In this document: in pieces, positions 20,093 to 28,981 of the stretch | Layout: each line of letters opens with the position of its first letter | Numbering within the stretch: the stretch's first letter is position 1 | NCBI GenBank assembly: GCA_026418275.1 | Contig: JAOABQ010000087.1 | Location: forward strand, 1 to 64,000 | Direction of reading: 5' to 3' | Source of the DNA: Clostridia bacterium | GTDB lineage: Bacteria; Bacillota; Clostridia; Acetivibrionales; DSM-2933 | DNA: 64,000 bases | Translations under genes and position numbers: made by a program | Notes under the pieces: generated by a model | What the model was told of the DNA's origin: nothing | What the model saw: the letters and a program-made list of their open reading frames with translations, nothing else | Databases searched by the model: none

Positions 20093-21349
20093 ATGAAAAG
20101 AAATAAGAAAGCGATTATGGCTTTGAGTTTTTGTGTCGGAGCCGCCATGTTTGTTACCACCGCTTTCGCCGATATCACATCCAAAACAGGATATGACCAG
20201 TTAAAGGATGCGATTAAGACTACTGCGGAAAACTGTACGGAAAAGCTTCAAAACTATACCCTTGACGGTACCATAACCCTTAAGGATAACGGTAATGTGC
20301 TGGTAACCACAAGTACAACCACTAAGTTTGACAGGGCAAGTGAGAAAGTAGAGGATATTACTACTACCGAATATGCCGATGGAAAAAAGGAAAGCGGCTA
20401 TAACTATAGGGATAGTAAAAACAGTATTTACTATAACCAACAAAATGATACCTATTATGTGACCGAGTTTACAAACAAAAATTATGTGCGTGATTTTAAA
20501 AACCCCTTCAGGGAAGATGTAGCAGGAGATGTAGAAAAAATATTTGATGCTGTGGTAGGCAATTTGAAAGATTATGTCATTGTCAATGAGAAAGAAGACG
20601 GAAGCAAGGAACTTACAGGATCCTTAAACGAAGCCCAGATTCCGGTTTTGGTTAACGCGGTTTCCTCTTTTATCTTTAAACAGGCTATTCATGATCAGGC
20701 ACGCCTTCATGTAGGTGCAAATGATCCAATCAAATTTCCCCAGATTACTGACGGGATTTTTGTGAAGAAGGTTAAAGGAAAAGCGGATGTCAATAAAGAT
20801 GGTATTATAGAGAGTATGCTGGCTTCGGGAATCTTATCCGGTAAGGATAAGGACGGAAACCTCCATGAGTTAGAGTTGGAGATACTCGGAAAAGTAATGG
20901 ATATTAACGCAACGACTGTAACAAAGCCTGACCTTACCGGTAAAAAAGTAGAAAAGAGTACCGACAGAGGTATGGAAGAGAAAGTAATATCAAAGAAATT
21001 CATCGGTAAGTATAAAAATGATATTGTCATTCAAAAAGACGAAAAGTTTATTAAAATCGGTGAAAGATTTGTAGAAATTGTTGGTATTGATGACAAGCAT
21101 GTAACCGGCCGTTACTATGAACAATACAAACAAGGATATGAAAATTACGAAAATAAAATGAATGAATTCAAATTTGACGCCGAAATTATGGATCCATACC
21201 GTGCTGAGTTTAATGCTCCAACTGATACAGAGGAAAAATTTGAAGGGAAAAATGGTATTCATTTTGACTCCTCATCGGGGAATATTATGATGTATGGTTC
21301 ATTCAAGGGACCTTTCAAAAGTGAATTCAACAGAGTTTTTGAAAACTAA
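20093..21349 (+). CDS. Secreted protein of unknown function
   Basis: A 418-aa protein starts with a clear signal peptide (MKRNKKAIMALSFCVGAAMF, cleavage likely after AFA at ~residue 26). The rest is hydrophilic with many Lys, Asp and Tyr and no further membrane segment, so it is probably released or wall-associated; it lacks a lipobox. I recognise no domain. AAAGGAG leads the ATG. It precedes an ABC exporter and a two-component system in the same direction, so it may be a sensor partner, target or substrate of that unit. The 220-base upstream gap is AT-rich with no promoter I would defend. Confidence 0.75.
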   Translation: MKRNKKAIMALSFCVGAAMFVTTAFADITSKTGYDQLKDAIKTTAENCTEKLQNYTLDGTITLKDNGNVLVTTSTTTKFDRASEKVEDITTTEYADGKKESGYNYRDSKNSIYYNQQNDTYYVTEFTNKNYVRDFKNPFREDVAGDVEKIFDAVVGNLKDYVIVNEKEDGSKELTGSLNEAQIPVLVNAVSSFIFKQAIHDQARLHVGANDPIKFPQITDGIFVKKVKGKADVNKDGIIESMLASGILSGKDKDGNLHELELEILGKVMDINATTVTKPDLTGKKVEKSTDRGMEEKVISKKFIGKYKNDIVIQKDEKFIKIGERFVEIVGIDDKHVTGRYYEQYKQGYENYENKMNEFKFDAEIMDPYRAEFNAPTDTEEKFEGKNGIHFDSSSGNIMMYGSFKGPFKSEFNRVFEN

Positions 21350-21357
21350 TCAGTGAA

Positions 21358-21395
21358 ATATGAGAGTTACCAGGGAGACCCGGTAACTCTCATAT
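21358..21395 (+). terminator. Strong hairpin after the secreted protein gene
   Basis: A perfect 14-bp stem (21358-21371 with 21382-21395) closes a ten-base loop directly after the stop codon. No U-tract follows, so it may be a partial terminator or an mRNA-stabilising structure that uncouples this gene from the ABC genes. Confidence 0.6.
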
Positions 21396-21446
21396 TGATA
21401 TACTTGAATCTTGCTAATCAGAAGACCAAATTTTGGGGGAATTTGA

Positions 21447-22172
21447 ATGGAAAAAGTGATTGAAATTATTGGACTAAATAAGGTATATAAGAATGGCAGG
21501 GGAATTAGAGATATTAATTTGGATATCTTCAGGGGAGATATTTTTGGATTTTTGGGCCCGAATGGGGCGGGCAAGACCACCGCAATGAAGATCATGGTAG
21601 GTCTAATGAAAGCCGATAGCGGGGATATCAAGATATTTGGCCATAGTATAGAAACCGAATTTGAAAAGGCAATGGAGAAAGTAGGTTCAATTATAGAAAC
21701 TGCCGAATCCTTTTCATATATGACTGCATACGAAAACCTAAAACAGTTTGCAAGGTATTATAAAAATGTGGATAATAAAAGAATTGACGAGGTGCTTGAA
21801 ATTACAGGCATTTTTAAATATAAAAATGAGAGAGCAAGAAACTTCTCACTAGGGATGAAACAGCGGCTCGGAATTGCAGCGGCGATTCTTTCAAAACCTG
21901 AACTGGTGATTCTTGATGAGCCTTTAAACGGTCTGGATGTTGAAGGAATGATCGATATGAGAAATCTGATCAAGAGAATGGCTGAAACCGAAAAGACAAC
22001 ATTTTTTATTTCCAGCCATTTAATTCATGATGTGGAGCTAACCTGCAACCGGATCGGAATTGTATTTAACGGTAAAATACTAAGTGTGGATACTACCGAA
22101 AATATCCTGGCCAATTATGATTCACTTGAAAACTATTTTATAAGTGAGGTAGACAGAAATGGAAAGTTATAA
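21447..22172 (+). CDS. ABC transporter ATPase, antimicrobial-peptide/BcrA-like
   Basis: A 241-aa ATPase with Walker A GPNGAGKTT (~residues 36-44), signature FSLGMKQRLGIAAA and Walker B LVILDEPLNGLDVEG. The short form and the EEMIDMRNLIKRM-like region resemble exporters of the BcrA/NatA type. It overlaps the permease gene by 14 bases. With the following permease, kinase and regulator it fits peptide-antibiotic sensing and export, but the substrate is not deducible. Confidence 0.9.
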   Translation: MEKVIEIIGLNKVYKNGRGIRDINLDIFRGDIFGFLGPNGAGKTTAMKIMVGLMKADSGDIKIFGHSIETEFEKAMEKVGSIIETAESFSYMTAYENLKQFARYYKNVDNKRIDEVLEITGIFKYKNERARNFSLGMKQRLGIAAAILSKPELVILDEPLNGLDVEGMIDMRNLIKRMAETEKTTFFISSHLIHDVELTCNRIGIVFNGKILSVDTTENILANYDSLENYFISEVDRNGKL

Positions 22173-22917
22173 GGCAGCTTACATAAATGAAATAGAGAAA
22201 ATGCTTAAGAGAAAAAAGGCGATTGTAGTCCTCATTATTTCTCTTGTGGTGATTGTATTGGGAGAGCTCATTGTACTGGGAGGGAAAAGCGGATTTAAAA
22301 TACAGATTGCCAATATGTATCAATTCCCAAGAATGGTGCTGTCAGGTTTTGTGAATACCATACTGCCGTTATTTACAACACTGGTTGCCATCGATGTTTT
22401 TGCAGGGGAATTTTCCCAGAACACCATGAAGATCTCCCTAACCCGCCCTGTTACCAGGCTGAAGTTATTTTCGGCCAAAGTTACGGCGATTGCATCCTTT
22501 GTATTGGCAAATCTTTTAATCGTAATGGTTTTATCTTTAATAACAGGTTTGATTTTTAATTCAGGATCAACTTCCATATCAATCATAGAGATCCTAAAGG
22601 TCGTTGTATCGTACCTGGTAACTTTGGTGCCGATCTTAACTTTTGCATTGATGATAGTGTTTTTTTCAAATATCTTTAGAAGCGGGGCTGCTGTATTTTT
22701 CCTTGCCATTGTTTTGTTTATTGCCTTTTATGTTCTTTCCTTTGTATACAGCACCTACTCAAGTTTGTTTGTAACAAGCTACCTGGGCTGGTTTAACAAG
22801 TGGATGATCGAACCCTTTCCTGTAATGACAATAATAAGGCAATTTTTTATTATGGCCGGATGTGCTATAATGTTTTTTACAGCAGGTTTTTACCTGTTTG
22901 ATAAAAAAGATCTCTAA
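22159..22917 (+). CDS. ABC-2 type permease
   Basis: A 252-aa membrane protein with six hydrophobic segments (about residues 20-38, 55-75, 100-130, 140-165, 170-195 and 225-245) typical of ABC-2 permeases. It starts inside the ATPase gene. The conserved-looking segment DVFAGEFSQNTMKISLTRPV (residues ~78-97) is the usual ABC-2 cytoplasmic loop. It is the partner of the upstream ATPase. Confidence 0.88.
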   Translation: MESYKAAYINEIEKMLKRKKAIVVLIISLVVIVLGELIVLGGKSGFKIQIANMYQFPRMVLSGFVNTILPLFTTLVAIDVFAGEFSQNTMKISLTRPVTRLKLFSAKVTAIASFVLANLLIVMVLSLITGLIFNSGSTSISIIEILKVVVSYLVTLVPILTFALMIVFFSNIFRSGAAVFFLAIVLFIAFYVLSFVYSTYSSLFVTSYLGWFNKWMIEPFPVMTIIRQFFIMAGCAIMFFTAGFYLFDKKDL

Positions 22918-22928
22918 AAGGTGGGACC

Positions 22929-24362
22929 ATGAGTCTACAAAGACGTTTAATTATTTCAAATGCTGCAATTGTTGTCATTCCCATTTTGATAACCCTTGCG
23001 GCATCTTTTGCGTTTATTTACATTTCCATGCGTTTTTTCGATACCCCCATTAGCTATAATGGCTATAAAAAGCATGCAGAAACGAGATATGAGCTTTTTA
23101 GGGACGGGGAGGATGTCCTTCGGAAGAATCCGGAAATCCTTTTTGAAAAAGAATTTGCCCAGTATCTAAAAGCAAGGTTTTCATCCATCGATGCAGAAAT
23201 TGTAATATTTAAAAAATCTGAAATCCTGTCCTCTACCCTCAAAATGAGTAAAATAGATTTGGAAAAGTGCCTGGAAACGGAAAAGACAAATTTCGATGAT
23301 AATACGGTAGAGATTGATAGAAGAACTTATATTGTCAAGGTCTATACGGCTTCCTTACAGGATAAAGTGAGGGCGGGAGCTGTTATACTTGCGCCCGTCG
23401 GAAAGGAAGGAACTACTTCCGAGGCATTCATTTTCTTTGTAGTGGCCGTATTTATTGTTTCATTTATAGCAGCCAATGTAGTGCTTTCGTTTATTTTATC
23501 CAAAAGCATTGCAAAGCCATTGGAAAGGCTGCAGGGGGCGGCTGGTGAAATAAGCAACGGAAATCTTGATTACGAAGTGATTGAGGAAGGGGAAGGTGAA
23601 ATCAGGGATTTATGTCTTTCCTTTGAAAACATGCGGCTCAAGTTGAAGGAGTCGGTGCATACCCAAATGAAGTATGATGACAATAGAAAAATGCTGGTAT
23701 CCAGCATTTCGCATGATTTAAAAACTCCCATTACCTCAATAAAGGGGTATATCGAGGGAATCATGGAGGGAGTAGCCAATACCCCGGAAAAGACCGAAAA
23801 ATATTTAAAAACCATTTACTCTAAAGCCATACAGGTAGATGCTATGATCGACGATTTACTTCTTTATTCAAAGCTGGACTTAAACCAGATTCCTTTCCAT
23901 TTCGAAAAAACAGAAATATTAAGTTATTTTAAGGATTGTGTAACAGAAATGGAGCCTGAATTGGAAAAAGTAAATATTAAAATTGGTATCCGCAATGAGT
24001 TAAAAGAAAGTTCCTATGTGATGGTGGACAGGGACCGGGTCAGAAGAGTGGTCATTAATATTATTGACAATGCGAGAAAATACATGAACAAGGAAACGGG
24101 AGAAATCAATATCATTCTTAGAGAGGCAGTTTCCAAGGTCATTATTGAGATACAGGATAATGGGAGAGGAATTACAAAGGCCGCCTTACCGCATATTTTT
24201 GACAGGTTTTACAGGGAAGATGCTGCCCGGAGCAAGGTGAGCGGGAGCGGACTTGGACTTGCAATCGCCAAACAGATTATAGAGGGGCATGAAGGCAGGA
24301 TTTGGGCTAAAAGCCGGGAGAATGAAGGAACCAGTATTATGATTTCACTGAAAAAATTGTAG
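22929..24362 (+). CDS. Sensor histidine kinase
   Basis: A 477-aa membrane kinase: first membrane segment at residues ~10-33, an extracytoplasmic region of about 130 residues, second segment ~168-192, HAMP domain, then HisKA with SISHDLKTPITSIKGY (phospho-acceptor His262) and a HATPase with NIIDNARKYM, DNGRGI and GSGLGLAIAK boxes. It begins 11 bases after the permease and is followed by its response regulator. The sizable outer loop could sense a signal directly. Confidence 0.93.
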   Translation: MSLQRRLIISNAAIVVIPILITLAASFAFIYISMRFFDTPISYNGYKKHAETRYELFRDGEDVLRKNPEILFEKEFAQYLKARFSSIDAEIVIFKKSEILSSTLKMSKIDLEKCLETEKTNFDDNTVEIDRRTYIVKVYTASLQDKVRAGAVILAPVGKEGTTSEAFIFFVVAVFIVSFIAANVVLSFILSKSIAKPLERLQGAAGEISNGNLDYEVIEEGEGEIRDLCLSFENMRLKLKESVHTQMKYDDNRKMLVSSISHDLKTPITSIKGYIEGIMEGVANTPEKTEKYLKTIYSKAIQVDAMIDDLLLYSKLDLNQIPFHFEKTEILSYFKDCVTEMEPELEKVNIKIGIRNELKESSYVMVDRDRVRRVVINIIDNARKYMNKETGEINIILREAVSKVIIEIQDNGRGITKAALPHIFDRFYREDAARSKVSGSGLGLAIAKQIIEGHEGRIWAKSRENEGTSIMISLKKL

Positions 24363-24395
24363 AAATGACTTCTTACTTTGGAGGTAGACTTGGCT

Positions 24396-25091
24396 ATGAA
24401 AAAAGTTTTGATTATTGAGGACGATGACAGTATCGCCGAACTGCAAAAGGATTATCTTGAAATGAGCGGGTTTTCTGTTGAGATTTGCGGTGACGGATTG
24501 AAAGGACTTAAGCTGATTGAGGATGGAGATTTTGATCTTCTGATTTTGGATATTATGCTGCCAGGAATGGACGGGCTGGAAATTCTAAGGCGCATCCGGA
24601 ATACAAAGGATATCCCCGTACTTCTGGTATCCGCAAAGAAAGAGGAGATCGACAAGATCCGGGGGTTTGGACTTGGGGCGGATGATTATATTACAAAACC
24701 CTTTAGCCCGGCAGAGCTTGTGGCAAGGGTAAATGCCCATTTGGCGAAGTATGAAAGGCTGAAAAGCAAATACGCTAATGGAGATAAAAGCGTGGTGCTA
24801 ACTGTGCGCGGCTTGGAAGTGCAAAAGAATTCAAGACGGGTATTTGTAAACGGTAAGGAAGTGAACTTAGCCCAGAAGGAATTTGAACTTTTATTATTTT
24901 TAATTCAGAATCCCAACAGGGTTTTTGGAAGAGAGGAATTGTTCGAAAGGATCTGGGGCTTGGATGCATTGGGGGATGCTTCTACCGTGACGGTTCATAT
25001 TGCAAGGGTACGGGAAAAAATAGAATCAGACCCGTCAAATCCCCAGTATATTGAAACCGTATGGGGGGCGGGTTATAGATTTAGGGTATAG
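24396..25091 (+). CDS. OmpR/PhoB-family response regulator
   Basis: A 231-aa regulator with a receiver domain (IIEDDDSI acidic pocket, phospho-acceptor Asp in LLILDIMLPGMDG near residue 51, Lys in ITKPFSP) and a C-terminal winged helix (GREELFERIWGLDALGDAST, ETVWGAGYRF). I chose ATG 24396 with GGAGG at 24380; an upstream TTG (24378) overlaps that site. It is the cognate partner of the preceding kinase and probably controls the ABC genes. Confidence 0.93.
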   Translation: MKKVLIIEDDDSIAELQKDYLEMSGFSVEICGDGLKGLKLIEDGDFDLLILDIMLPGMDGLEILRRIRNTKDIPVLLVSAKKEEIDKIRGFGLGADDYITKPFSPAELVARVNAHLAKYERLKSKYANGDKSVVLTVRGLEVQKNSRRVFVNGKEVNLAQKEFELLLFLIQNPNRVFGREELFERIWGLDALGDASTVTVHIARVREKIESDPSNPQYIETVWGAGYRFRV

Positions 25092-25145
25092 GCTGCCCAG
25101 AGATATGAAAGAGGATTTCAACCACGATGAGGAAGGTCAGCTGAT

Positions 25146-25637
25146 ATGAAAAAAACTATGATTTTTATATCCCTATTTCTTATTGCTTTGGCAATGACAA
25201 GTATATTTATAATAAAAAATACATCCTACTCAACAAATGATATTTCTGAAAATCCGGAATTCTCAAGGAAATTGGCTCAATTAATAGAATCAAAAAAGCC
25301 TGGGGAAAGAATAAATATGAAAGATATCTGCGATTTTGATTGGGACACATTATACATATATTTTCCCTATTCAAATCCTGAAAAAGCCAGCAAGAAGGAA
25401 TATACGTGGAATAAGTCCATAAAGACGACGATAGAAACCAGCGATGGCATCAATCTGCTTGTTTTCACATTGAATAAAAAGGTTGTTGCCTATATTAATT
25501 TTCCAAGGGATAAGGGTGATTTTGTAAATAGCATAGAAAAACTCAAAAATGGAAATAGAGAATTCTTTTTACCCGAAGAAACAGTTTTTGAAATAAAGCG
25601 TGAAAATAATTGGACAAGTCTGGAGTGGGTAAAATAA
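25146..25637 (+). CDS. Membrane-anchored protein of unknown function
   Basis: A 163-aa protein with one N-terminal hydrophobic segment (residues ~5-24) and an outside-facing remainder containing aromatic-rich stretches (DFDWDTLYIYFPYSNP). No domain recognised. It lies 54 bases after the response regulator in the same direction and could be the last gene of that unit, but no link is shown. Confidence 0.65.
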   Translation: MKKTMIFISLFLIALAMTSIFIIKNTSYSTNDISENPEFSRKLAQLIESKKPGERINMKDICDFDWDTLYIYFPYSNPEKASKKEYTWNKSIKTTIETSDGINLLVFTLNKKVVAYINFPRDKGDFVNSIEKLKNGNREFFLPEETVFEIKRENNWTSLEWVK

Positions 25638-25788
25638 CAATCCCTTTTCTTATATAATATTGAAGGGAAATGATAATAGCCGGCAAAGGGCTCTCTAGCC
25701 TGTAGAAATTTTATAGGACATGTGTTATAAAGTTTGTAGTTTGGTTTATTGGATATTTTGAGTTAAAATATTGTAGGGGGTCAAAAAA

Positions 25789-26481
25789 ATGGAAAAGAAA
25801 ACGATTGCATCCATGATCGATCATGCTGTGCTGAAGCCGGAGGCAAGTGATAAAGATTTAAAAAGAGAGTGTGAGATAGCAGCCAGGTATAAAGTGGCGT
25901 CCGTATGTGTAAAGCCCAGCCATGTGACTTTGGCAGGTGAATGTCTAAAAGGTACGGGGGTCAAAGTCAGCACTGTCATCGGATTTCCCCATGGATCGGC
26001 TACTACCTTCTGTAAAGCGGCAGAAGCCCGGGAATCCATCCAAAACGGTGCAGAGGAACTGGATATGGTCATCAACATCGGAAAGCTTTTATCCGGGGAT
26101 TTTGATTACGTAAGGCAGGATATAAAAGAAGTGGTGGATATAGCCCATGAAAAGGGTGCACTTCTAAAGGTAATTATTGAAACTTCTCTTCTAAGTGATG
26201 AGATGAAGGTTACAGCTTGTAAATTGGCTGAGGAGGCAGGAGCGGATTATGTAAAGACATCCACCGGCTTTAACGGGGGCGGAGCAACCTTGGAGGATGT
26301 ATTACTCATGAGAAAATCCGTGAGCGATAAAGTGAAGGTAAAAGCCTCCGGCGGGATCAAAAACTTTGACCAAGCGGCGGCATTTATCGATGCCGGATGC
26401 CTAAGACTGGGTACCAGTGCGACAGAACAGATTTTATCCGGCTTTTCTGCGGGGATGAATCTAGGACAGGATGCATATTGA
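25789..26481 (+). CDS. deoC: Deoxyribose-phosphate aldolase
   Basis: DeoC (230 aa) splits 2-deoxyribose 5-phosphate into glyceraldehyde 3-phosphate and acetaldehyde in deoxynucleoside breakdown. The Schiff-base Lys lies in DYVKTSTGF (~residue 155) and the second Lys in KVKASGGIK. It stands alone, without other deo genes. TAGGGGG precedes the ATG. The 151-base upstream gap shows nothing clear. Confidence 0.96.
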   Translation: MEKKTIASMIDHAVLKPEASDKDLKRECEIAARYKVASVCVKPSHVTLAGECLKGTGVKVSTVIGFPHGSATTFCKAAEARESIQNGAEELDMVINIGKLLSGDFDYVRQDIKEVVDIAHEKGALLKVIIETSLLSDEMKVTACKLAEEAGADYVKTSTGFNGGGATLEDVLLMRKSVSDKVKVKASGGIKNFDQAAAFIDAGCLRLGTSATEQILSGFSAGMNLGQDAY

Positions 26482-26583
26482 GTATTTACCTATTCTTGGA
26501 CAAAATTTTTTGATACCTAGAATACTGAGAACACTGTCCGCATAAAAATATCGTATAATAAATTTTATACGAGGTGGCGGTAG

Positions 26584-27435
26584 ATGAAGAAGCTTTTAAG
26601 TATTCTTATTACAGTATGTCTGGTGACTGCGGTGTTATCCGGCTGTAGTTTATTCCAAAAGATAGGTGGGGGAGAGGATGATGAAGCAGCTCCTGTTAGC
26701 AGCATTGCAATGGGGGAGGAAGATGCAAGCAAAATCTCCGATAAAGTGCCGATTCACCTGTACTTTGCAAATGACGACAATACAAAATTAAAACTGGAAG
26801 TCAGGTATGTACCACTCAGTGAAGCCAAAAAGAGTGTGAATAATCTTGCATCGATTGTTGTAAATGAATTAATCAAAGGACCAAGCGGGAATACCGGGTT
26901 CAAGCCGACAATTCCTGAAGGGACGAAGCTTCGTTCACCCATCAATATAAAAGCAGGTATTGCTACGGTTGATTTCTCTAAAGACTTTTTAGAAAAGCAC
27001 CCCGGCGGAAAGAATATGGAACAGCTAACCATTTACTCAGTAGCAAATTCACTGACAGAACTAAAAGAGATTCATAAAGTGAAATTCCTGATCAATGGGA
27101 AGACGCAGAAGGAATATAAAGGGAACTTCCAGTTTGATACCCCGTTCCCAAGAAGTGCTTCCTTGATTAGCAAAGAGGTAACTACTGCAAGTGAAGTGGA
27201 AAAAGAATCGAAAGAAAAAGAATCAAAAGAAAAAGACTCGAAAGAAAAAGACTCGAAAGAAAAAGACCAGGAAAAGAGTGCTGAAGATAAGAGTAAAGAA
27301 CCCTCGGATTCAAAGGATGGTGCAGGAAAGGCAACTGCTAAACCGACAAGTCTGAGTGATTTGGAGGATGAAGAGGCAGCAAGCACTGAAGGCTTGGATA
27401 TAGATACCGAAGAAACCCTTGAAATATTGGAATAA
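26584..27435 (+). CDS. GerMN-domain lipoprotein with charged repeat tail
   Basis: A 283-aa lipoprotein: signal peptide with lipobox LSGC (Cys21), then a GerMN (sporulation/spore germination) domain at about residues 55-195 containing VPIHLYFAND and VNELIKGPSG. A low-complexity tail follows with KESKEKDSKEKD-type five-residue repeats (about residues 205-230) and an acidic end. One GerMN domain, not the two of GerM. The spacing region lacks a promoter I would defend. Function in spore or septal wall remodelling is inferred from the domain. Confidence 0.85.
   Translation: MKKLLSILITVCLVTAVLSGCSLFQKIGGGEDDEAAPVSSIAMGEEDASKISDKVPIHLYFANDDNTKLKLEVRYVPLSEAKKSVNNLASIVVNELIKGPSGNTGFKPTIPEGTKLRSPINIKAGIATVDFSKDFLEKHPGGKNMEQLTIYSVANSLTELKEIHKVKFLINGKTQKEYKGNFQFDTPFPRSASLISKEVTTASEVEKESKEKESKEKDSKEKDSKEKDQEKSAEDKSKEPSDSKDGAGKATAKPTSLSDLEDEEAASTEGLDIDTEETLEILE
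27198..27269 (+). repeat. 15-bp tandem repeat inside the GerMN lipoprotein gene
   Basis: Roughly five copies of a unit close to AAAGAAAAAGACTCG encode the S-K-E-K-D/E pentapeptide tail. The copies at 27226-27255 are nearly identical, suggesting recent slippage. Confidence 0.8.
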
Positions 27436-27459
27436 TTAATAAAGACATTGATTAATCGG

Positions 27460-27496
27460 GCTGTTGACCAAAGGTTCAACAGCTGATTATGTTTTT
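27460..27496 (+). terminator. Terminator after the GerMN lipoprotein gene
   Basis: GCTGTTGA (27460-27467) pairs with TCAACAGC (27476-27483) around an eight-base loop, with TTTTT a few bases downstream (27492-27496). It starts 25 bases after the stop codon. Confidence 0.65.
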
Positions 27497-27704
27497 AGGA
27501 CCTTTTCGGATGAAATGTTTTTTCGTTAATCAGAGAGGATTTTTTAAGTAGATGTAGAATATTTCAAAGGAAGAAATGATATTGTTTGAAGAGCTGCCTG
27601 TATTGTATTCTGTATAAGCGGAAATAATACCGATTTTTAATTAAAAGGTCTATGAACCATCCTAAAAAGGTATGTTTTGAGACAGTTTGTTTATAAATTA
27701 ATCT

Positions 27705-27892
27705 GTTGTGCTAGATTTATTAGGTTCCAAGAACTATGATGCTCCGATCCTTAAGAGCATGTAAATTCAGCTCGGGCAAATCCAAACTCGCTTCGCTTCA
27801 AACAGTGGATTCTAATTTCCTCGCTCGGATTAACATGCTGTAAAGTCTCTACGCTTACGTTCTTTTCACCTAATAAACCTAGGTAGCACAAC
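27705..27892. repeat. 188-bp fold-back element with terminal inverted repeats
   Basis: The ends are inverted copies: GTTGTGCT plus AGATTTATTAGGT (27705-27725) matches the reverse complement of 27868-27892 with one substitution and a four-base gap. Inside are further pairs: AGCATGT (27756) with ACATGCT (27833-27839), and AATCCA (27779-27784) with TGGATT (27806-27811), around a TCGCTTCGCTTC core. No ORF. This is the layout of a MITE or of a large structured RNA. Confidence 0.6.
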
Positions 27893-28023
27893 GAGTTAAA
27901 TTAACTGCATTGAATGCGAGCAAGTATTACATATATCTTGTCAAATAAAGAAAATCCGGCCTTGTTAACGCCTATTTTTGTGCGGTCATTTTCTTGATAC
28001 TTACTTTCATTGGATTTACTGGT

Positions 28024-28125
28024 CCCTCGTAACGTAATTCTTTTCTAGGGTATGCGCGGCACAAACAGATGAAGTGCATTTTTAACACTTTTAAACTTAA
28101 AATTTGTTGTGTTAAAAAGCACTAG
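28024..28125 (+). repeat. Copy 1 of a ~100-bp structured intergenic repeat
   Basis: About nine in ten bases match 52347-52450. The 5' part can pair CTCGTA with TGCGCGG imperfectly. The 3' part forms a long hairpin of AGTGCATTTTTAACAC with GTGTTAAAAAGCACT (one bulge). It ends 117 bases before the MBL-hydrolase gene. No U-tract follows. Both copies face the downstream gene in the same orientation. Confidence 0.8.
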
Positions 28126-28242
28126 TATCCCATAAAGCGAATTACTGCGACCGGTGTTTTTGAGGAATGGCAATAAACCTTTTAATACAAGTGAATAGGA
28201 GATAGTAATTTTGTTGACCATAGATATCGTGGAGGTTATGGC

Positions 28243-28950
28243 ATGCTCAATTTTATTGGTATTGGAAGTGCTTTTAATACTGCACTGGGTAACAACAGTG
28301 CTTTTATAAAGGAAAAGGACAGCATCTTGATTCTTGACTGCGGCGGATCGGTATTTGGAAGACTTATGGAGCTGAACCTTCTGGAGAAAGTGCAAAATGT
28401 TTATATACTTATAACCCATACACACCCGGATCATGTGGGGAGCTTGGGGGAACTTTTGTTTTATTCCTACTATGCGTTGGGACAAAAGCCTACCGTATTC
28501 TTCCCCAACGGGGACATTTTAATGAAACTGCTTCAAATCATGGGCGTCGGGAATGAAATGTATCAAGTGGAAAGTAAAAAATCCTTTTTGCTAAAAGATC
28601 CGTCCATCGGTGAAATGGAAATAGAGTTTGTAGCTACGTCACACACTGACTTGATTCCCTCCTATGCAATCATACTGAAGTCCGGGGGGAGATCCATATA
28701 CTATAGCGGAGACTCAAACCAAATCAGTGAAAGCATCTTGGAACGCCTGGAGAATGGAGAAATTGAGGTCGTTTACCAGGATACCTGTGGTTTGGATTAT
28801 GAGGGAAACCTGCACTTATCCCTAAGAAGGTTGAAGGAGATTGTAAAGCCGCACTTGCGGAAAAAGGTATTTTGCATGCATCTGGATAATTTTTTTAAAA
28901 AAGATGAGGCTAGAGAAAACGGATTTCAGGTTGTAGAAATTTACAGATAG
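28243..28950 (+). CDS. MBL-fold metal-dependent hydrolase, RNase Z-like
   Basis: A 235-aa metallo-beta-lactamase-fold protein. The metal motif ITHTHPDHVGSLGEL (His-x-His-x-Asp-His, ~residue 63) is intact, with further ligand candidates in ATSHTDL, SGDSNQ and the C-terminal CMHLD. The layout resembles RNase Z/ElaC-type members, but it is shorter than the tRNase (~300 aa), so I leave the substrate open. It is followed 31 bases later by the PPC-domain gene in the same direction. Confidence 0.85.
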   Translation: MLNFIGIGSAFNTALGNNSAFIKEKDSILILDCGGSVFGRLMELNLLEKVQNVYILITHTHPDHVGSLGELLFYSYYALGQKPTVFFPNGDILMKLLQIMGVGNEMYQVESKKSFLLKDPSIGEMEIEFVATSHTDLIPSYAIILKSGGRSIYYSGDSNQISESILERLENGEIEVVYQDTCGLDYEGNLHLSLRRLKEIVKPHLRKKVFCMHLDNFFKKDEARENGFQVVEIYR

Positions 28951-28981
28951 CTTTGGAAAAAAATTTTGTGGGAGGAAAAAC

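Larger units (their letters stand above)
27497..28242. other. Long intergenic region before the MBL gene
   Basis: About 750 bases without a supportable ORF. It holds the 188-bp fold-back element (27705-27892) and a ~100-bp repeat (28024-28125) that recurs at 52347. I see no tRNA and no convincing promoter. Confidence 0.7.

Noticed and set aside
26518..26550. Possible sigma-E promoter before the GerMN lipoprotein (GAATACT, 14 bp, CATAAAAAT)
   Set aside because: Two or more mismatches to the -10 pattern; too weak to annotate.
27497..28242. Possible tRNA or CRISPR in the long gap
   Set aside because: No cloverleaf or CCA end and no regularly spaced direct repeats; only inverted repeats and one copy of a dispersed element.
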